NCBI RefSeq assembly: GCF_023074185.1
Contig: NZ_JADPKY010000051.1
Coordinates: 1-54,714 of the forward strand
From: Bradyrhizobium sp. 132
Lineage (GTDB): Bacteria; Pseudomonadota; Alphaproteobacteria; Rhizobiales; Xanthobacteraceae
Direction: 5' to 3'
Length of the DNA: 54,714 nt
The translations under genes were made by a program, and so were the position numbers. Below the pieces are notes generated by a model. That model ran no database searches. It was not told the origin of the DNA and saw only the letters and a list, made by a program, of their open reading frames with translations. Of the stretch, positions 37,110-46,775 are shown one piece after another. Numbering within the stretch: the first letter of the stretch is position 1; each line of letters starts with the position of its first letter.

Positions 37110-40100
37110 TCAGTGGCCGGCCCTTGCCGGCGCGGGCGGCCCATACATCTCGGCCTCCTCCGCCACCTTCTCCCGATCCCCGCCCAGCACGCGCTGCACG
37201 GAGACGAAGAACACCGGCACCATCAGCAGGGCCAAGATCACCACCGCAATCATGCCGCCCATCACGATGGAGCCGAGCGATTGCTGGCTGGCGCCGCCGG
37301 CGCCGTGGGCGATGGCCATCGGCAGCACGCCGCAGATGAAAGCGAGGCCGGTCATCAGGATCGGGCGGAAGCGCAGGCGGCAGGCCTCGATGGTGGCGTC
37401 CACCAGCGGCTTGCCTTCCTTCCGCAGATCCTTGGCGAATTCGATGATCAGGATCGCGTCCTTTGCCGCTAGTCCGATGATGGTGATCAGGCCGACGGTG
37501 AAATAGACGTCGTTCGGCAGGCCGCGCAGCATCGCCGCGATCACGGCGCCGACGATACCGAGCGGCACGGTGAGCAGCACCGCGAGCGGAATGGTCCAGC
37601 TCTCGTACAGCGCGGCCAGGCACAGGAACACCACGAACACCGACAGCGCCAGCAGGAACGGCGCCTGCGAGCCGGACAGCTTTTCCTGCAGCGATTGTCC
37701 GGTCCATTCATAGCCGAAGCCGCGCGGCAGCTTGCCGGAAAGCCGCTCCATCTCGGCGATGGCGTCGCCCGAGGTGAAGCCGGGCTTGGCCTCGCCCGAG
37801 ATGCGCACCGCCGGATAATAATTGAAGCCGGCGATCTGGGTTGGTCCGCGTGCCCATTCCACGGTGGTAAAGGACGAGAACGGCACGAGCTGGCCGCGGC
37901 TGTTCTTGACATTGTAGTTGAGGATGTCCTCGGTCCGCATGCGGTCGCGGGCATCGGCCTGCACCACGACGCGCTGCATGCGGCCGCGGTTCGGGAAGTC
38001 GTTGATGTAGTTCGAGCCGAGATTGGTCGAGATCGTGTTGTTGATGTCCTCGAAGGTGACGCCGAAGGCGCCGGCTTTTTCGCGGTCGACCACGAGATTG
38101 ACCACGCCGGCCTCGGGCAGGCCCTCGACATAGACCTTCTGCAGCACGGAACTGGCATTGGCCTCCGCGATCAACTGGTCGGCGGCACGCATCAGGGCCG
38201 GATAGCCCTTCTGGCCACGGTCCTGAAGGCGGAACGAGAAGCCCGAGGAGTTGCCGAGATTGTCGATCGGCGGTGGCTGCAGCGCGGCGATCTTCGCGTC
38301 GCGGATTGACGACGACAGATCGCGGTTGATGTCCGCGACGATCGCCGCTGCCGAATCCTTCGGCCCGCGCTCCGACCAGTCCTTCAGGGTAATGAAGGCC
38401 TGCGCGGTGTTCATGCCCTGGCCGGAGAAGCTGAAGCCGGTGAGGAAGGTGACGTTGTCGACGCCCGGCCGCTCCGCCAGATATTTCTCGACCTTCTCGA
38501 TCACCGCCTCGGTGCGGGCATAGGACGAATCCGACGGTGTCTGCACGTCGGTGGTGACGAAGCCCTGGTCGTCGACGGGCAGGAAGCCGCCGGGCAGGTT
38601 GACGAAGGCCCATGACAGGCCGGCGAGCAGCGCGACGTAAACCAGCATCAAGCGGCCGGTGCGCTTCAGCGAGAAGCCGACAGTGCGCGAATAGCCCTCC
38701 TTGCTGCCGTCGAGCATGCGGTTGAACCAGCCGAACACGCCCTTCTTGGCATGACCGTGGCCGGCCGCGACGGGCTTGAGCAAGGTCGCGCACAGCGCCG
38801 GCGTCAGCGACAGCGCCAGGAAGGCGGAGAAGCCGATCGCGGCGACCATGGTCACGGAGAACTGGCGGTAGATGATGCCGACCGAGCCCGGGAAAAACGC
38901 CATCGGCACGAACACCGCCATCAGCACCAGCGTGATGCCGATGATGGCGCCGGTGATCTGCGACATCGCTTTCCGCGTCGCCTCCTTCGGCGGCAACCCT
39001 TCCTCGGCCATGATGCGCTCGACGTTCTCGACCACGACGATGGCGTCGTCGACGAGGATGCCGACCGCGAGCACCATGCCGAACATCGAGAGCATGTTGA
39101 TGGAGTAGCCGGCGAGCAGCAGCGTGGTACAGGCGCCCAGCAACGCCACCGGCACCACGATGGTCGGAATGATGGTGTAGCGGATGTTCTGCAGGAACAC
39201 GAACATCACCACGAACACCAGCACGATGGCTTCGACCAGCGTTGTCAGCACCTTCTTGATCGAGGCCTCGACCACCGGCGTGATGTTGTAGGGAATCTCG
39301 TAGGAGATATTGGCCGGGAAGAAGCGCGACAGCTCCTTCATCTTCTCTTCGACGGCGCTCGCAGTCGCCAGCGCATTGCCGGTCGGCGACATCAGCACCG
39401 AGAGACCGGCGGTCGGCTTGCCGTCGAGACGCGTGTTGAACTGATAGCTGAGACCACCGACCTCGATGCGCGCGACGTCGCGCAGACGCACGGTCGAGCC
39501 ATCGGCATTGGCGCGCAGGATGATGGAACCGAATTCGTCCGGTGACGAGAGCTGGCCCTTGACCAGCACCAGCGCGGAGGTGCGCTGGCTCGACGTCGAC
39601 GGCTCGGCGCCGATGCTGCCCGATGCCACCTGCGCGTTCTGCGCGGTGATCGCCTTGTTGACGTCGTCCGCGGTCAGCCCATAGCCGACCAGCTTTGCCG
39701 GATCGACCCAGACGCGCAAAGAACGCTCGGTCGAGTAAAGCGTGGCGCGGCCGACGCCGGGGATGCGGCGGATCTCGCCGAGCACGTTGCGGATCATGAA
39801 GTCGCCCAGGCCCACCTCGTCGAGGCTGCCGTCGGTCGAGTTCAGCGTGATGATCTGGAGCACCGCGCTGGATGCTTCCTCGATCAGGATGCCTTGCTGC
39901 ATCACCGCACGCGGCAGCCGCGCCTCGACGCGCTTGATGCGGTTCTGCACCTCGACCGAGGCGGCGCTGGTGTCGGTGCCCGGCTGGAAATTGGCGATGA
40001 TCTCGACCTGGCCGAGCGAGTCGCTGGTGGATTCGAAATTGAGGATGCCGGAAGCGCCGTTGAGCTCCTCCTCGATCAGCCGCGTGACGCTGTTGTAGAG

Positions 40101-40268
40101 GTTTTCGGGCGAGGCGCCGGGATAGCTGGTCGAGATCGAGATCGAGGGCGGGGCGATGATCGGATACTGCGCGATCGGCAACAGCGGAATCGAAATTGCG
40201 CCGACCAGACAGATGAACAGCGCGACCACCCAGGCGAAGATCGGCCTGTCGATGAAGAAACTCGCCAT
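37110..40268 (-). CDS. RND multidrug efflux inner-membrane transporter (HAE1, AcrB/MexB-like)
   Basis: 1052 residues, full length. It begins MASFFIDRPIFAWVVALFIC and carries the proton-relay pair in GILVDDAIVVVENVERIM, plus the family repeats of twelve membrane spans and two large periplasmic loops. It drives proton-coupled export across both membranes together with the adaptor encoded just upstream (six bases apart) and an outer-membrane channel that is not in the window. Confidence 0.96.
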   Translation of the reverse strand: MASFFIDRPIFAWVVALFICLVGAISIPLLPIAQYPIIAPPSISISTSYPGASPENLYNSVTRLIEEELNGASGILNFESTSDSLGQVEIIANFQPGTDTSAASVEVQNRIKRVEARLPRAVMQQGILIEEASSAVLQIITLNSTDGSLDEVGLGDFMIRNVLGEIRRIPGVGRATLYSTERSLRVWVDPAKLVGYGLTADDVNKAITAQNAQVASGSIGAEPSTSSQRTSALVLVKGQLSSPDEFGSIILRANADGSTVRLRDVARIEVGGLSYQFNTRLDGKPTAGLSVLMSPTGNALATASAVEEKMKELSRFFPANISYEIPYNITPVVEASIKKVLTTLVEAIVLVFVVMFVFLQNIRYTIIPTIVVPVALLGACTTLLLAGYSINMLSMFGMVLAVGILVDDAIVVVENVERIMAEEGLPPKEATRKAMSQITGAIIGITLVLMAVFVPMAFFPGSVGIIYRQFSVTMVAAIGFSAFLALSLTPALCATLLKPVAAGHGHAKKGVFGWFNRMLDGSKEGYSRTVGFSLKRTGRLMLVYVALLAGLSWAFVNLPGGFLPVDDQGFVTTDVQTPSDSSYARTEAVIEKVEKYLAERPGVDNVTFLTGFSFSGQGMNTAQAFITLKDWSERGPKDSAAAIVADINRDLSSSIRDAKIAALQPPPIDNLGNSSGFSFRLQDRGQKGYPALMRAADQLIAEANASSVLQKVYVEGLPEAGVVNLVVDREKAGAFGVTFEDINNTISTNLGSNYINDFPNRGRMQRVVVQADARDRMRTEDILNYNVKNSRGQLVPFSSFTTVEWARGPTQIAGFNYYPAVRISGEAKPGFTSGDAIAEMERLSGKLPRGFGYEWTGQSLQEKLSGSQAPFLLALSVFVVFLCLAALYESWTIPLAVLLTVPLGIVGAVIAAMLRGLPNDVYFTVGLITIIGLAAKDAILIIEFAKDLRKEGKPLVDATIEACRLRFRPILMTGLAFICGVLPMAIAHGAGGASQQSLGSIVMGGMIAVVILALLMVPVFFVSVQRVLGGDREKVAEEAEMYGPPAPARAGH

Positions 40269-40274
40269 GGCCTA

Positions 40275-41468
40275 TTACCGCGTGAGCTTCTGGGCGTGCC
40301 GATTGTCCGCGGTTGCATCCGCTTCCGACCAGGATTGCGGCTTGACCCTGTCGCCGGCGGCGAATTTCTGGAAACCTTCGACCACGACCTTGTCGCCGGC
40401 CTTCAGGCCGTCGGTAACGAACCAGATTCCGTCCTGTGCCGAGCCGGTACGCACCGGCTGCACCGCGATGTGGTTGTCGTCCTTGACGACGAACACCTCG
40501 CTGCCGCCGCCGCCGTTGCGCTGGATCGCCTGTTGCGGCACCGCGATCGCGTCGCTATCGAGGCCCTGGTCGATGCGGACCCGGACATACATGCCCGGCA
40601 ACAGCTCGCGCTTGGGATTGCGGAACTCACCGCGCAAGGTCACCTGACCGGTGTTGGCATCGACCTTGGCGTCCGAGAACAGCAACTTGCCGTCGAGCGA
40701 GTAGAGGGTGTTGTCGTCGAGCACGAGATGCACCTTGGCCGCATCAGGCGCGATGCGCTCGAGGTCGCCGCTCTCGAAGGCGCGGCGGAGCTGGTTGAGC
40801 TCGTTCACCGACTGGGTGAAGTCGGCATAGATCGGATCGAGCTGCTGGATCGTGGCAAGGTTGGTCTCGTTCTGGACCGCGAGCGCGCCCTCGCTGACCA
40901 GGGCAGCACCGACGACGCCGTCGATCGGCGCGCGCACGGTGGCATAGTCGAGATTGAGCTTTGCGCGCGCGAGGTCGGCCTTGCGACCCTCGACCTCGGC
41001 ATGGGCCTGGCGCTCGGCCGCGATCGCCTTCTCGTTCTCGGCTTCGGGCGCGGCGCGCTGGGCGGTGAGCGTGGCGATGCGGCGCGCCTGCTGCTGGGTC
41101 TGCATCAACGCAGCCTCGGCCTTGGCGAGCGCGGCGTCGTTGGCCATCACTTCGACCTCGAACGGACGCGGATCGATGCGGTACAGTGCATCGCCCGCCT
41201 TCACCTCGCTGCCCTGTCGAAACAGGCGCTCGACCACGATGCCGGAGACGCGCGGCCGCACGTCGGACACGCGCGTCGGCGCAATGCGGCCCGGCAGTTC
41301 GCGCACCACGGCGCGCGGCTGCGGCTTGACGATGACAATGCTGACGTCGGGGTCGTTGGGCTGGGCGGCTGATATGGCAGAACTGGATTCGTCGCAGCCT
41401 GCCAACAGCGGCGTAAAGGCCGCGAGCATCATTGCAACGCATGCCGATCGCGCGCGAAGTCCTGACAT
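40275..41468 (-). CDS. RND efflux periplasmic adaptor (membrane fusion lipoprotein)
   Basis: 397 residues. The lipoprotein signal ends in LLAGC. The HlyD/AcrA architecture is clear: barrel-sandwich start RVSGIVVERLFRQGSEVKAG, an alpha-hairpin rich in Ala/Glu, a second lipoyl half DYATVRAPIDGVVGAALVSE and a beta-barrel domain. It bridges the RND pump and an outer-membrane factor. I chose Met 41468; the upstream Met in the longer frame has no signal peptide logic. First gene of the pump operon. No TetR regulator is adjacent. Confidence 0.94.
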   Translation of the reverse strand: MSGLRARSACVAMMLAAFTPLLAGCDESSSAISAAQPNDPDVSIVIVKPQPRAVVRELPGRIAPTRVSDVRPRVSGIVVERLFRQGSEVKAGDALYRIDPRPFEVEVMANDAALAKAEAALMQTQQQARRIATLTAQRAAPEAENEKAIAAERQAHAEVEGRKADLARAKLNLDYATVRAPIDGVVGAALVSEGALAVQNETNLATIQQLDPIYADFTQSVNELNQLRRAFESGDLERIAPDAAKVHLVLDDNTLYSLDGKLLFSDAKVDANTGQVTLRGEFRNPKRELLPGMYVRVRIDQGLDSDAIAVPQQAIQRNGGGGSEVFVVKDDNHIAVQPVRTGSAQDGIWFVTDGLKAGDKVVVEGFQKFAAGDRVKPQSWSEADATADNRHAQKLTR

Positions 41469-41696
41469 GAAGTGGGGTGCCCCGATATTGTTGAAACCGA
41501 TCACGCTCCGCGGGGCCTGTTCTGGGTGATTCCGCGCGGCCGATGTCGTCAACATAGAGGGGACTTGCTGCGACGCAACGCACGTTGCGGCGGCTCAATG
41601 TCACACGGCCTATCATGCTGAGGTCAGGGCGTTTTTCACGCCTCACCCGATTGTGAATCGGGTTCCATCGCGGCGTGCTGCGACAGAAGATCGCAA

Positions 41697-42716
41697 TTAC
41701 CCGGCGGCCTTCATCCGGTAGTGGCTGACACCCCACTCGGTTCCATCGGCGTAGCCGAACAGGCCCGACGTCGCAAGGAAGAGCCAGCGCCAGCGTCGCA
41801 GCCACAGGCCGGTCTCCTCGCCATGGATGTTGCGCAAGGCCGTCTCGATGGAACCGCGATGCGCGTCGAAATTGGCGAGCCAGTCGCTGGCGGTGCGCTG
41901 ATAATGCGTGCCGCTCCAGCACCATTCCTTCTCGATCGTGAAGATGTCGCCGAATTGCCTGACGAGGTGATGGCTCGGCATCAGCCCGCCCGTGAAGACA
42001 TGCTGCGCGATCCAGTCTTCGCGATTGGCCCGGTCGAACAGGTGAGAGCCGGAGCGATGGGCGACGATGTGCATGAAGAACCGCCCCTCCGGCGCGAGCC
42101 ACGCGCGCAGGCGCGTCATCAGCTTGCGCCAGTTCATCACGTGCTCGAACGTCTCGACCGAGACGATGCGGTCGAATTGCCCGTCGGGCGCGAACACATT
42201 CATGTCCGCAGTGACCACGCACAGGTTGAGGAGACCGCGCAGCCGCGCCTCTTCCTCGACATAGGCGCGCTGCGCCTGCGAGCTCGACACCGCCGTCACC
42301 TTCGCGTGCGGAAACTGACGCGCCATCCACAACGACAGCGAACCCCCGCCGCAGCCGAGTTCGAGGATGGTCTGACCGTCGGCGAGAGCGGCATGCTCGA
42401 CGGTCTGGCGCAGCGCCTCCTCCTCGGCCTCCCGCAAGGTGGTCGCGCCGGTCTTGTAGAAGCAGGACGAGTATTTGCGGTTGGGACCGAGCACCTTCGC
42501 AAAGAACGAAGCGGGCATCTCGTCATGCCCAGCATCCGCGTCCTCGGCGATCGGCCGCAGCATCATCCTTCCTGCGAAAGCGGCATCGTCGGCCGCGCCC
42601 AGCGAGGACAGGCGCGTCGCCGTGCGCGAACACAGGCGCTGGATCGCCGCGCGGATCACGACATCGGGCAGCGGCACCCGTTCGGCAGTCCCGATGATCG
42701 CGGAAACGACGCTCAT
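41697..42716 (-). CDS. Cyclopropane-fatty-acyl-phospholipid synthase-like methyltransferase
   Basis: 339 residues. The SAM-binding site is ILELGCGGGSLSLWMARQFP, preceded by YSSCFYKTGATTLREAEEEA, the CfaS-family motif around the active site. Later come VSVETFEHVMNW and HIVAHRSGSHLFD. Related to CfaS but shorter and closer to the tail-domain branch that can act on lipids or small molecules. The start at 42716 follows the family; the longer frame is unconvincing. Divergent from the MotA-type gene. Confidence 0.85.
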   Translation of the reverse strand: MSVVSAIIGTAERVPLPDVVIRAAIQRLCSRTATRLSSLGAADDAAFAGRMMLRPIAEDADAGHDEMPASFFAKVLGPNRKYSSCFYKTGATTLREAEEEALRQTVEHAALADGQTILELGCGGGSLSLWMARQFPHAKVTAVSSSQAQRAYVEEEARLRGLLNLCVVTADMNVFAPDGQFDRIVSVETFEHVMNWRKLMTRLRAWLAPEGRFFMHIVAHRSGSHLFDRANREDWIAQHVFTGGLMPSHHLVRQFGDIFTIEKEWCWSGTHYQRTASDWLANFDAHRGSIETALRNIHGEETGLWLRRWRWLFLATSGLFGYADGTEWGVSHYRMKAAG

Positions 42717-42913
42717 GCGATCACTCCGTCTCTGGGCGGCAGGGGCCAAAATCCGAGCTAAGCCTGTGGAATACCGAAGTTCTGCAAGATACGCGGGTAT
42801 CAAAGCCCCGTTTCGGCATTGGGTTCCACAACCCTCCCCGAAATCGCCGCATCCGGCGCTTTTTTTGGGCTGGCGCTGTGCCATAGTGCGCCCGCAAGCA
42901 AGTTTCGTAACGG

Positions 42914-43945
42914 ATGACACCGACCATGCCGTCAGGCGCCTCGCCTCGCTCTCCCATCGACATCGAATACACCAAGCTCTCCTCGCCCAGCGTTTTCCTG
43001 GTGCGGATGCTGGTCTTCCTGGTGCTCTGCACCCTGGTCGGCGTGGTGCTCTACAAGCAGATCATCCAGGCCTTCTTCGCCAATCCCGGGCTCAATGCGC
43101 TGATCGGCGGCGTGATGTTCATCGGCATCATCCTGGCCTTCCGCCAGGTGATCCGGCTCTATCCTGAAGTCTCCTGGGTCAATAATTTCCGCATCGCCGA
43201 TCCCGGCCTGGCGCCCGCCCGCCACCCCAAGCTGCTGGCGCCGATGGCGATGATCCTCGGCGGCGAGCGCTCCGGGCGGATGTCGATCACCCAGACCACC
43301 ATGCGGCACCTGCTCGATTCGATCGCGACCCGCCTCGACGAGGCCCGCGACATCTCCCGCTACATGACCGGCCTTCTCGTGTTCCTCGGCCTGCTCGGCA
43401 CCTTCTGGGGCCTGATCGAGACGGTCGGCTCGGTCGGCAAGGTGATCGACGGGCTCAAGGTCGGTGGCGATTCCGGCGCCCTGTTCGACACGCTGAAGGA
43501 GGGTCTCGCCGCGCCGCTCGGCGGCATGGGCATCTCGTTCTCGAGCTCGCTGTTCGGCCTCGCCGGCTCGCTGATCCTCGGCTTTCTCGACCTGCAATCG
43601 AGCCAGGCGCAGAACCGCTTCTACACCGACCTCGAAGACTGGCTCGCCACCACCGTGCGCGAGTACGGAAGCGGTGAGGTCGCGGCGGCCTCCGGTGGCG
43701 GCGGTGTTGCCAGCGGCGAACTTCAGGCCGCGGTCGAGCGGCTGCGCATCGTGCTCGAGGAGGGCACGGCCAGCCGCAGCACCACCGCGTCAATGGCAGG
43801 CCTTGCCGAAGCCATCCAGGCGCTGGTCTCGCATATGCGGACCGAGCAGCAGATGATCCGCGAATGGGCCGACGGCCAGGGCGAGCAGAACCGCGAGATC
43901 CGGCGCCTGCTGGAGCGCATCGCACGTCAACCCGAGAAGGGCTAG
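42914..43945 (+). CDS. MotA/TolQ/ExbB-type proton channel protein
   Basis: 343 residues: two N-terminal spans (VFLVRMLVFLVLCTLVGVVL and NALIGGVMFIGIILAF), then the conserved channel helices GLLVFLGLLGTFWGLIETVG and the GMGISFSSSLFGLAGSLIL segment. The C-terminus is a long cytoplasmic helix. With the OmpA/MotB-type gene four bases downstream it should form a proton-driven inner-membrane engine bearing on peptidoglycan. It is unlikely to be the flagellar motor, since no flagellar genes are nearby. The start may instead be Met 42926. Confidence 0.88.
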   Translation: MTPTMPSGASPRSPIDIEYTKLSSPSVFLVRMLVFLVLCTLVGVVLYKQIIQAFFANPGLNALIGGVMFIGIILAFRQVIRLYPEVSWVNNFRIADPGLAPARHPKLLAPMAMILGGERSGRMSITQTTMRHLLDSIATRLDEARDISRYMTGLLVFLGLLGTFWGLIETVGSVGKVIDGLKVGGDSGALFDTLKEGLAAPLGGMGISFSSSLFGLAGSLILGFLDLQSSQAQNRFYTDLEDWLATTVREYGSGEVAAASGGGGVASGELQAAVERLRIVLEEGTASRSTTASMAGLAEAIQALVSHMRTEQQMIREWADGQGEQNREIRRLLERIARQPEKG

Positions 43946-43949
43946 CAAC

Positions 43950-44978
43950 ATGGCTCTGGCGCGCGGCCGTCGCGGCGACACCTCTTTCAACTATTGGCCC
44001 GGCTTCGTCGACGCGCTGTCGACGCTGGTGCTGTCGATTGTGTTCCTGCTGTCGGTATTCCTGGTCGTGCAATTCTTCCTGTCGCAGGAGGTCACCGGCA
44101 AGGACAAGGCGCTGGAGCTGCTCAACGCCAAGATCGCGCAGCTCAACGAGCTGCTGTCGCTGGAAAAGCTCGGCAAGCTCACGCTCGACGACCAGGTCTC
44201 GTCACTGAAAGCCGGCCTTGCTTCGGCCGAGTCCGAGCGCGACCGCATCAAGGGCCTCTATGAGGGCTTAGCCGCCGCCGGCAACGACGCGCAAGGCAAG
44301 TCCTCCGAACTCGGCAAGGCGCTGGACTCGGAGAAGGCGGTTTCGGCGCGGGCGCTGGCGCAGATCGAGGTGCTGAACCAGCAGATCAGCGCGCTGCGGC
44401 GGCAATTGGCCGCGCTGGAAGAAGCGCTCGACGTCTCCGAGAAGCGCGACAAGGAATCGCAAAATCGAATTGCCGATCTGGGGTCTCGCCTGAATGTTGC
44501 CCTGGCGCAGCGCGTGCAGGAATTGTCGCGCTACCGCTCGGAATTCTTCGGCCGCCTGCGCGCCATCCTCGGCAACCGCCCCGACATCCGCATCGTCGGC
44601 GACCGCTTCGTGTTCCAGTCCGAAGTGTTCTTCGACACCGGACAGGCGGTGCTGTTGCCTGAAGGCCGCGCCGAGCTCGACACCCTGGCGACCGCGCTGA
44701 TCGACCTCGACAAGAAGATCCCGAACGAGATCCCCTGGGTGCTGCGCGTCGACGGCCATACCGACGTGCGTCCGGTCAACGGGCCGAACTTCAAGTCGAA
44801 CTGGGACCTCTCGGCCGCCCGCTCCATCTCCGTGGTGCAGTATCTGATCTCGCTCGGCGTGCCCGCCCAGCGCCTGGTCGCCGCCGGCTTCGGCGAATTC
44901 CAGCCGCTCGACACCGCCAACACGGAAGAAGCCTATAAGCGCAACCGCCGCATCGAGCTGAAGCTGACGGAGCGGTAG
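43950..44978 (+). CDS. MotB/OmpA-type peptidoglycan-binding partner
   Basis: 342 residues. One N-terminal span, WPGFVDALSTLVLSIVFLLS, contains the Asp expected for proton relay. A coiled coil follows (about residues 45-200, LNELLSLEKLGKLTLDD onward). The C-terminal OmpA domain has FDTGQAVLLPEGRAELD, VDGHTDVRPV and the NRRIELKL ending. It would anchor to peptidoglycan and pair with the channel subunit. Its stop codon overlaps the start of the GNAT gene (TAGTG). Confidence 0.9.
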   Translation: MALARGRRGDTSFNYWPGFVDALSTLVLSIVFLLSVFLVVQFFLSQEVTGKDKALELLNAKIAQLNELLSLEKLGKLTLDDQVSSLKAGLASAESERDRIKGLYEGLAAAGNDAQGKSSELGKALDSEKAVSARALAQIEVLNQQISALRRQLAALEEALDVSEKRDKESQNRIADLGSRLNVALAQRVQELSRYRSEFFGRLRAILGNRPDIRIVGDRFVFQSEVFFDTGQAVLLPEGRAELDTLATALIDLDKKIPNEIPWVLRVDGHTDVRPVNGPNFKSNWDLSAARSISVVQYLISLGVPAQRLVAAGFGEFQPLDTANTEEAYKRNRRIELKLTER

Positions 44979-45424
44979 TGAGCGCCGTCCACCTCCGCCC
45001 TTACCGTCCCGAGGACGAGGCAGCCTCGATCGAGCTCTGGCATCGCACCTGGCAGCAGGCCTATCCGCAGATCAACTTCGCCGCCCGCCTGGAATGGTGG
45101 CGCGAGCGCTGGCGCAAGGATCTGGTGCCGAAAGCCTCGATCGTGGTGGCGGAGCAGGATGGCGCGCTGACCGGCTTCGTCACCATCGACGGCGACGGCT
45201 ACCTCGACCAGCTCGTGGTCGATCCCGGTCACTGGGGCTCGGACGCCGCAAGGCTGCTGGTGGATGAGGCCAAGCGCCTGTCGCCGGCGGGCGTGACGCT
45301 CCTCGTCAACAAGGACAACACCCGCGCCATCCGCTTCTACGAACGCAACGGCTTTGCCCATGCCGGCGACGAGGTGAACCCGACCTCGGGCCGGCCGGTG
45401 CTGAAGATGTCATGGCGGGCGTGA
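44978..45424 (+). CDS. GNAT-family N-acetyltransferase
   Basis: 148 residues. The acetyl-CoA-binding core is visible: YLDQLVVDPGHWGSDAARLL (motif A, slightly degenerate in the Gly-x-Gly region) and NTRAIRFYERNGF (motif B). The start GTG shares its first base with the upstream TAG, so translation is coupled to the envelope pair. Substrate unknown. Confidence 0.85.
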   Translation: MSAVHLRPYRPEDEAASIELWHRTWQQAYPQINFAARLEWWRERWRKDLVPKASIVVAEQDGALTGFVTIDGDGYLDQLVVDPGHWGSDAARLLVDEAKRLSPAGVTLLVNKDNTRAIRFYERNGFAHAGDEVNPTSGRPVLKMSWRA

Positions 45425-45504
45425 CGCCCGCCACCTCGGGATCCCGGGACGTCACCTATTCGTTGTGCCCGGAAGTTGCGCTGGCAAGCGGATGGAGATG
45501 ACCG

Positions 45505-45732
45505 ATGAAACTGAGCGATCTGGCCAAGGGGTGTTCGGTCCTGCTCGGCGTCATCGTCGCCGGATATGTCTCGACGAATTATGTCGATCAGCGCTTCGCC
45601 ACGCCGGTCAAGACGACAAGTCTTCCTGCTCCGACGAACGGCCCCGCGCCATCGGCCTGCGTCGAAGAGGACGGCAGCTGGAAGAACTGGTTCTGGCCGA
45701 ACGTGCCGGCGCTCTCGCCGAAGTGCAAATGA
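45505..45732 (+). CDS. Small exported or membrane-tethered protein
   Basis: 75 residues. The N-terminal hydrophobic stretch CSVLLGVIVAGYVSTNY is a signal or anchor. It is followed by a Pro-rich linker and a C-terminal segment with two Cys (SACVEEDGSWKNWFWPNVPA, then Cys near the end), perhaps disulfide-bonded. The GGAG ribosome site lies eight bases before the ATG. Not recognised. Confidence 0.65.
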   Translation: MKLSDLAKGCSVLLGVIVAGYVSTNYVDQRFATPVKTTSLPAPTNGPAPSACVEEDGSWKNWFWPNVPALSPKCK

Positions 45733-45940
45733 TCGGGACGGCCAGCAAGGGTGTGGTCGAGAAATAGCGCAGCCTGCCAGATCCAGCCGCCGATACTCCG
45801 GTGTAAGCGCAACTACCTTCCGGGCGGCCGCTGAGGTGACTGTCTCGACGGTGTGTTGCCGGCATCCACTGCTGGGTGCGCAAAATTCGCACCCAGCGCA
45901 CGTTCGGATTTGAAGCCTACTCGGATGCAAAGGAGCCGTT

Positions 45941-46522
45941 ATGCTCAAGGTCGAACCCACGCTTGAAAATCTGGCATCGCATATCCAGCGGCAGGAGCGA
46001 TCGCTGAAGGCTATGAGATGGAGCGTTCTAGGGGCTACAATCATGGCGGCTGCGGCGATCATCGCATCCCAATGGCACGCGACCGTTAATGCCGGTACAG
46101 TCAAGGCCAAGACCCTGTCTGTTGAAACAATAGCCTTGCGCAATGACACCGGCAAAATCGTAGCCTTGATCTCATCCACTTCCGACGGAACGCCGCATAT
46201 TTCGCTGTTCGATAGCCGCCAGAAGGTGCGTCTCAGCATCGGGCTTCGCCAGGATGGCGCACCTTCGGTGTCGCTCCTCGACACGGAGCAAGGTCAGCGG
46301 GCAGTGCTGTCTCTGAACGATCATCAGGATGCGTCCTTGACGATGTTCAATGCTGCAAAACTTCCCCGTGCGACGCTCGCCGTCGATGCCGCCAGCTCGG
46401 GTCACATGGTTCTCTTCGGGACGGGCGGTGGTCTAAACCTCTCCGCTTTGGATGGTCGGGTGCAGTGGAATCCGGTGGACGGAGCCGCTCAGAACGTCCA
46501 AACAAAAACCGAATCCAAATAA
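45941..46522 (+). CDS. Membrane-anchored beta-repeat protein, unknown function
   Basis: 193 residues. A short coiled coil is followed by one membrane span (VLGATIMAAAAIIASQW). The external part is built of repeats of about 25 residues with the pattern Asp-x-x-Gly/Gln-x-x-Arg/Val-x-x-Leu...Gly-x-Pro-x-Ile/Val-x-Leu (for example DGTPHISLFDSRQKVRLSIG and DGAPSVSLLDTEQGQRAVLS). AGGAG precedes the ATG by seven bases. I recall similar repeat proteins in many genomes without known function. Confidence 0.7.
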   Translation: MLKVEPTLENLASHIQRQERSLKAMRWSVLGATIMAAAAIIASQWHATVNAGTVKAKTLSVETIALRNDTGKIVALISSTSDGTPHISLFDSRQKVRLSIGLRQDGAPSVSLLDTEQGQRAVLSLNDHQDASLTMFNAAKLPRATLAVDAASSGHMVLFGTGGGLNLSALDGRVQWNPVDGAAQNVQTKTESK

Positions 46523-46775
46523 ATTCAGCCGTAACGGTCATGCCGCCTTCAGCCAAAGCTCTGGTGCGATCCGAGGCTGAAGTTCTCAGATGACTTGGAA
46601 GGAAAGCTTGGACGAGCGCTCGGTTTGGAGAAGCAAGTTCATGCGCCCAGGTCAGCTTTGGCTCCACATGCGGTGATCTTGCGGTCCGGCGCTGATCTCC
46701 GATAAGCCCTTACGGACTTCAGCGGTGCGCGGGCGATGACACCGTGAATGAAGCGGCAGCCCGACCTACTCCGCC

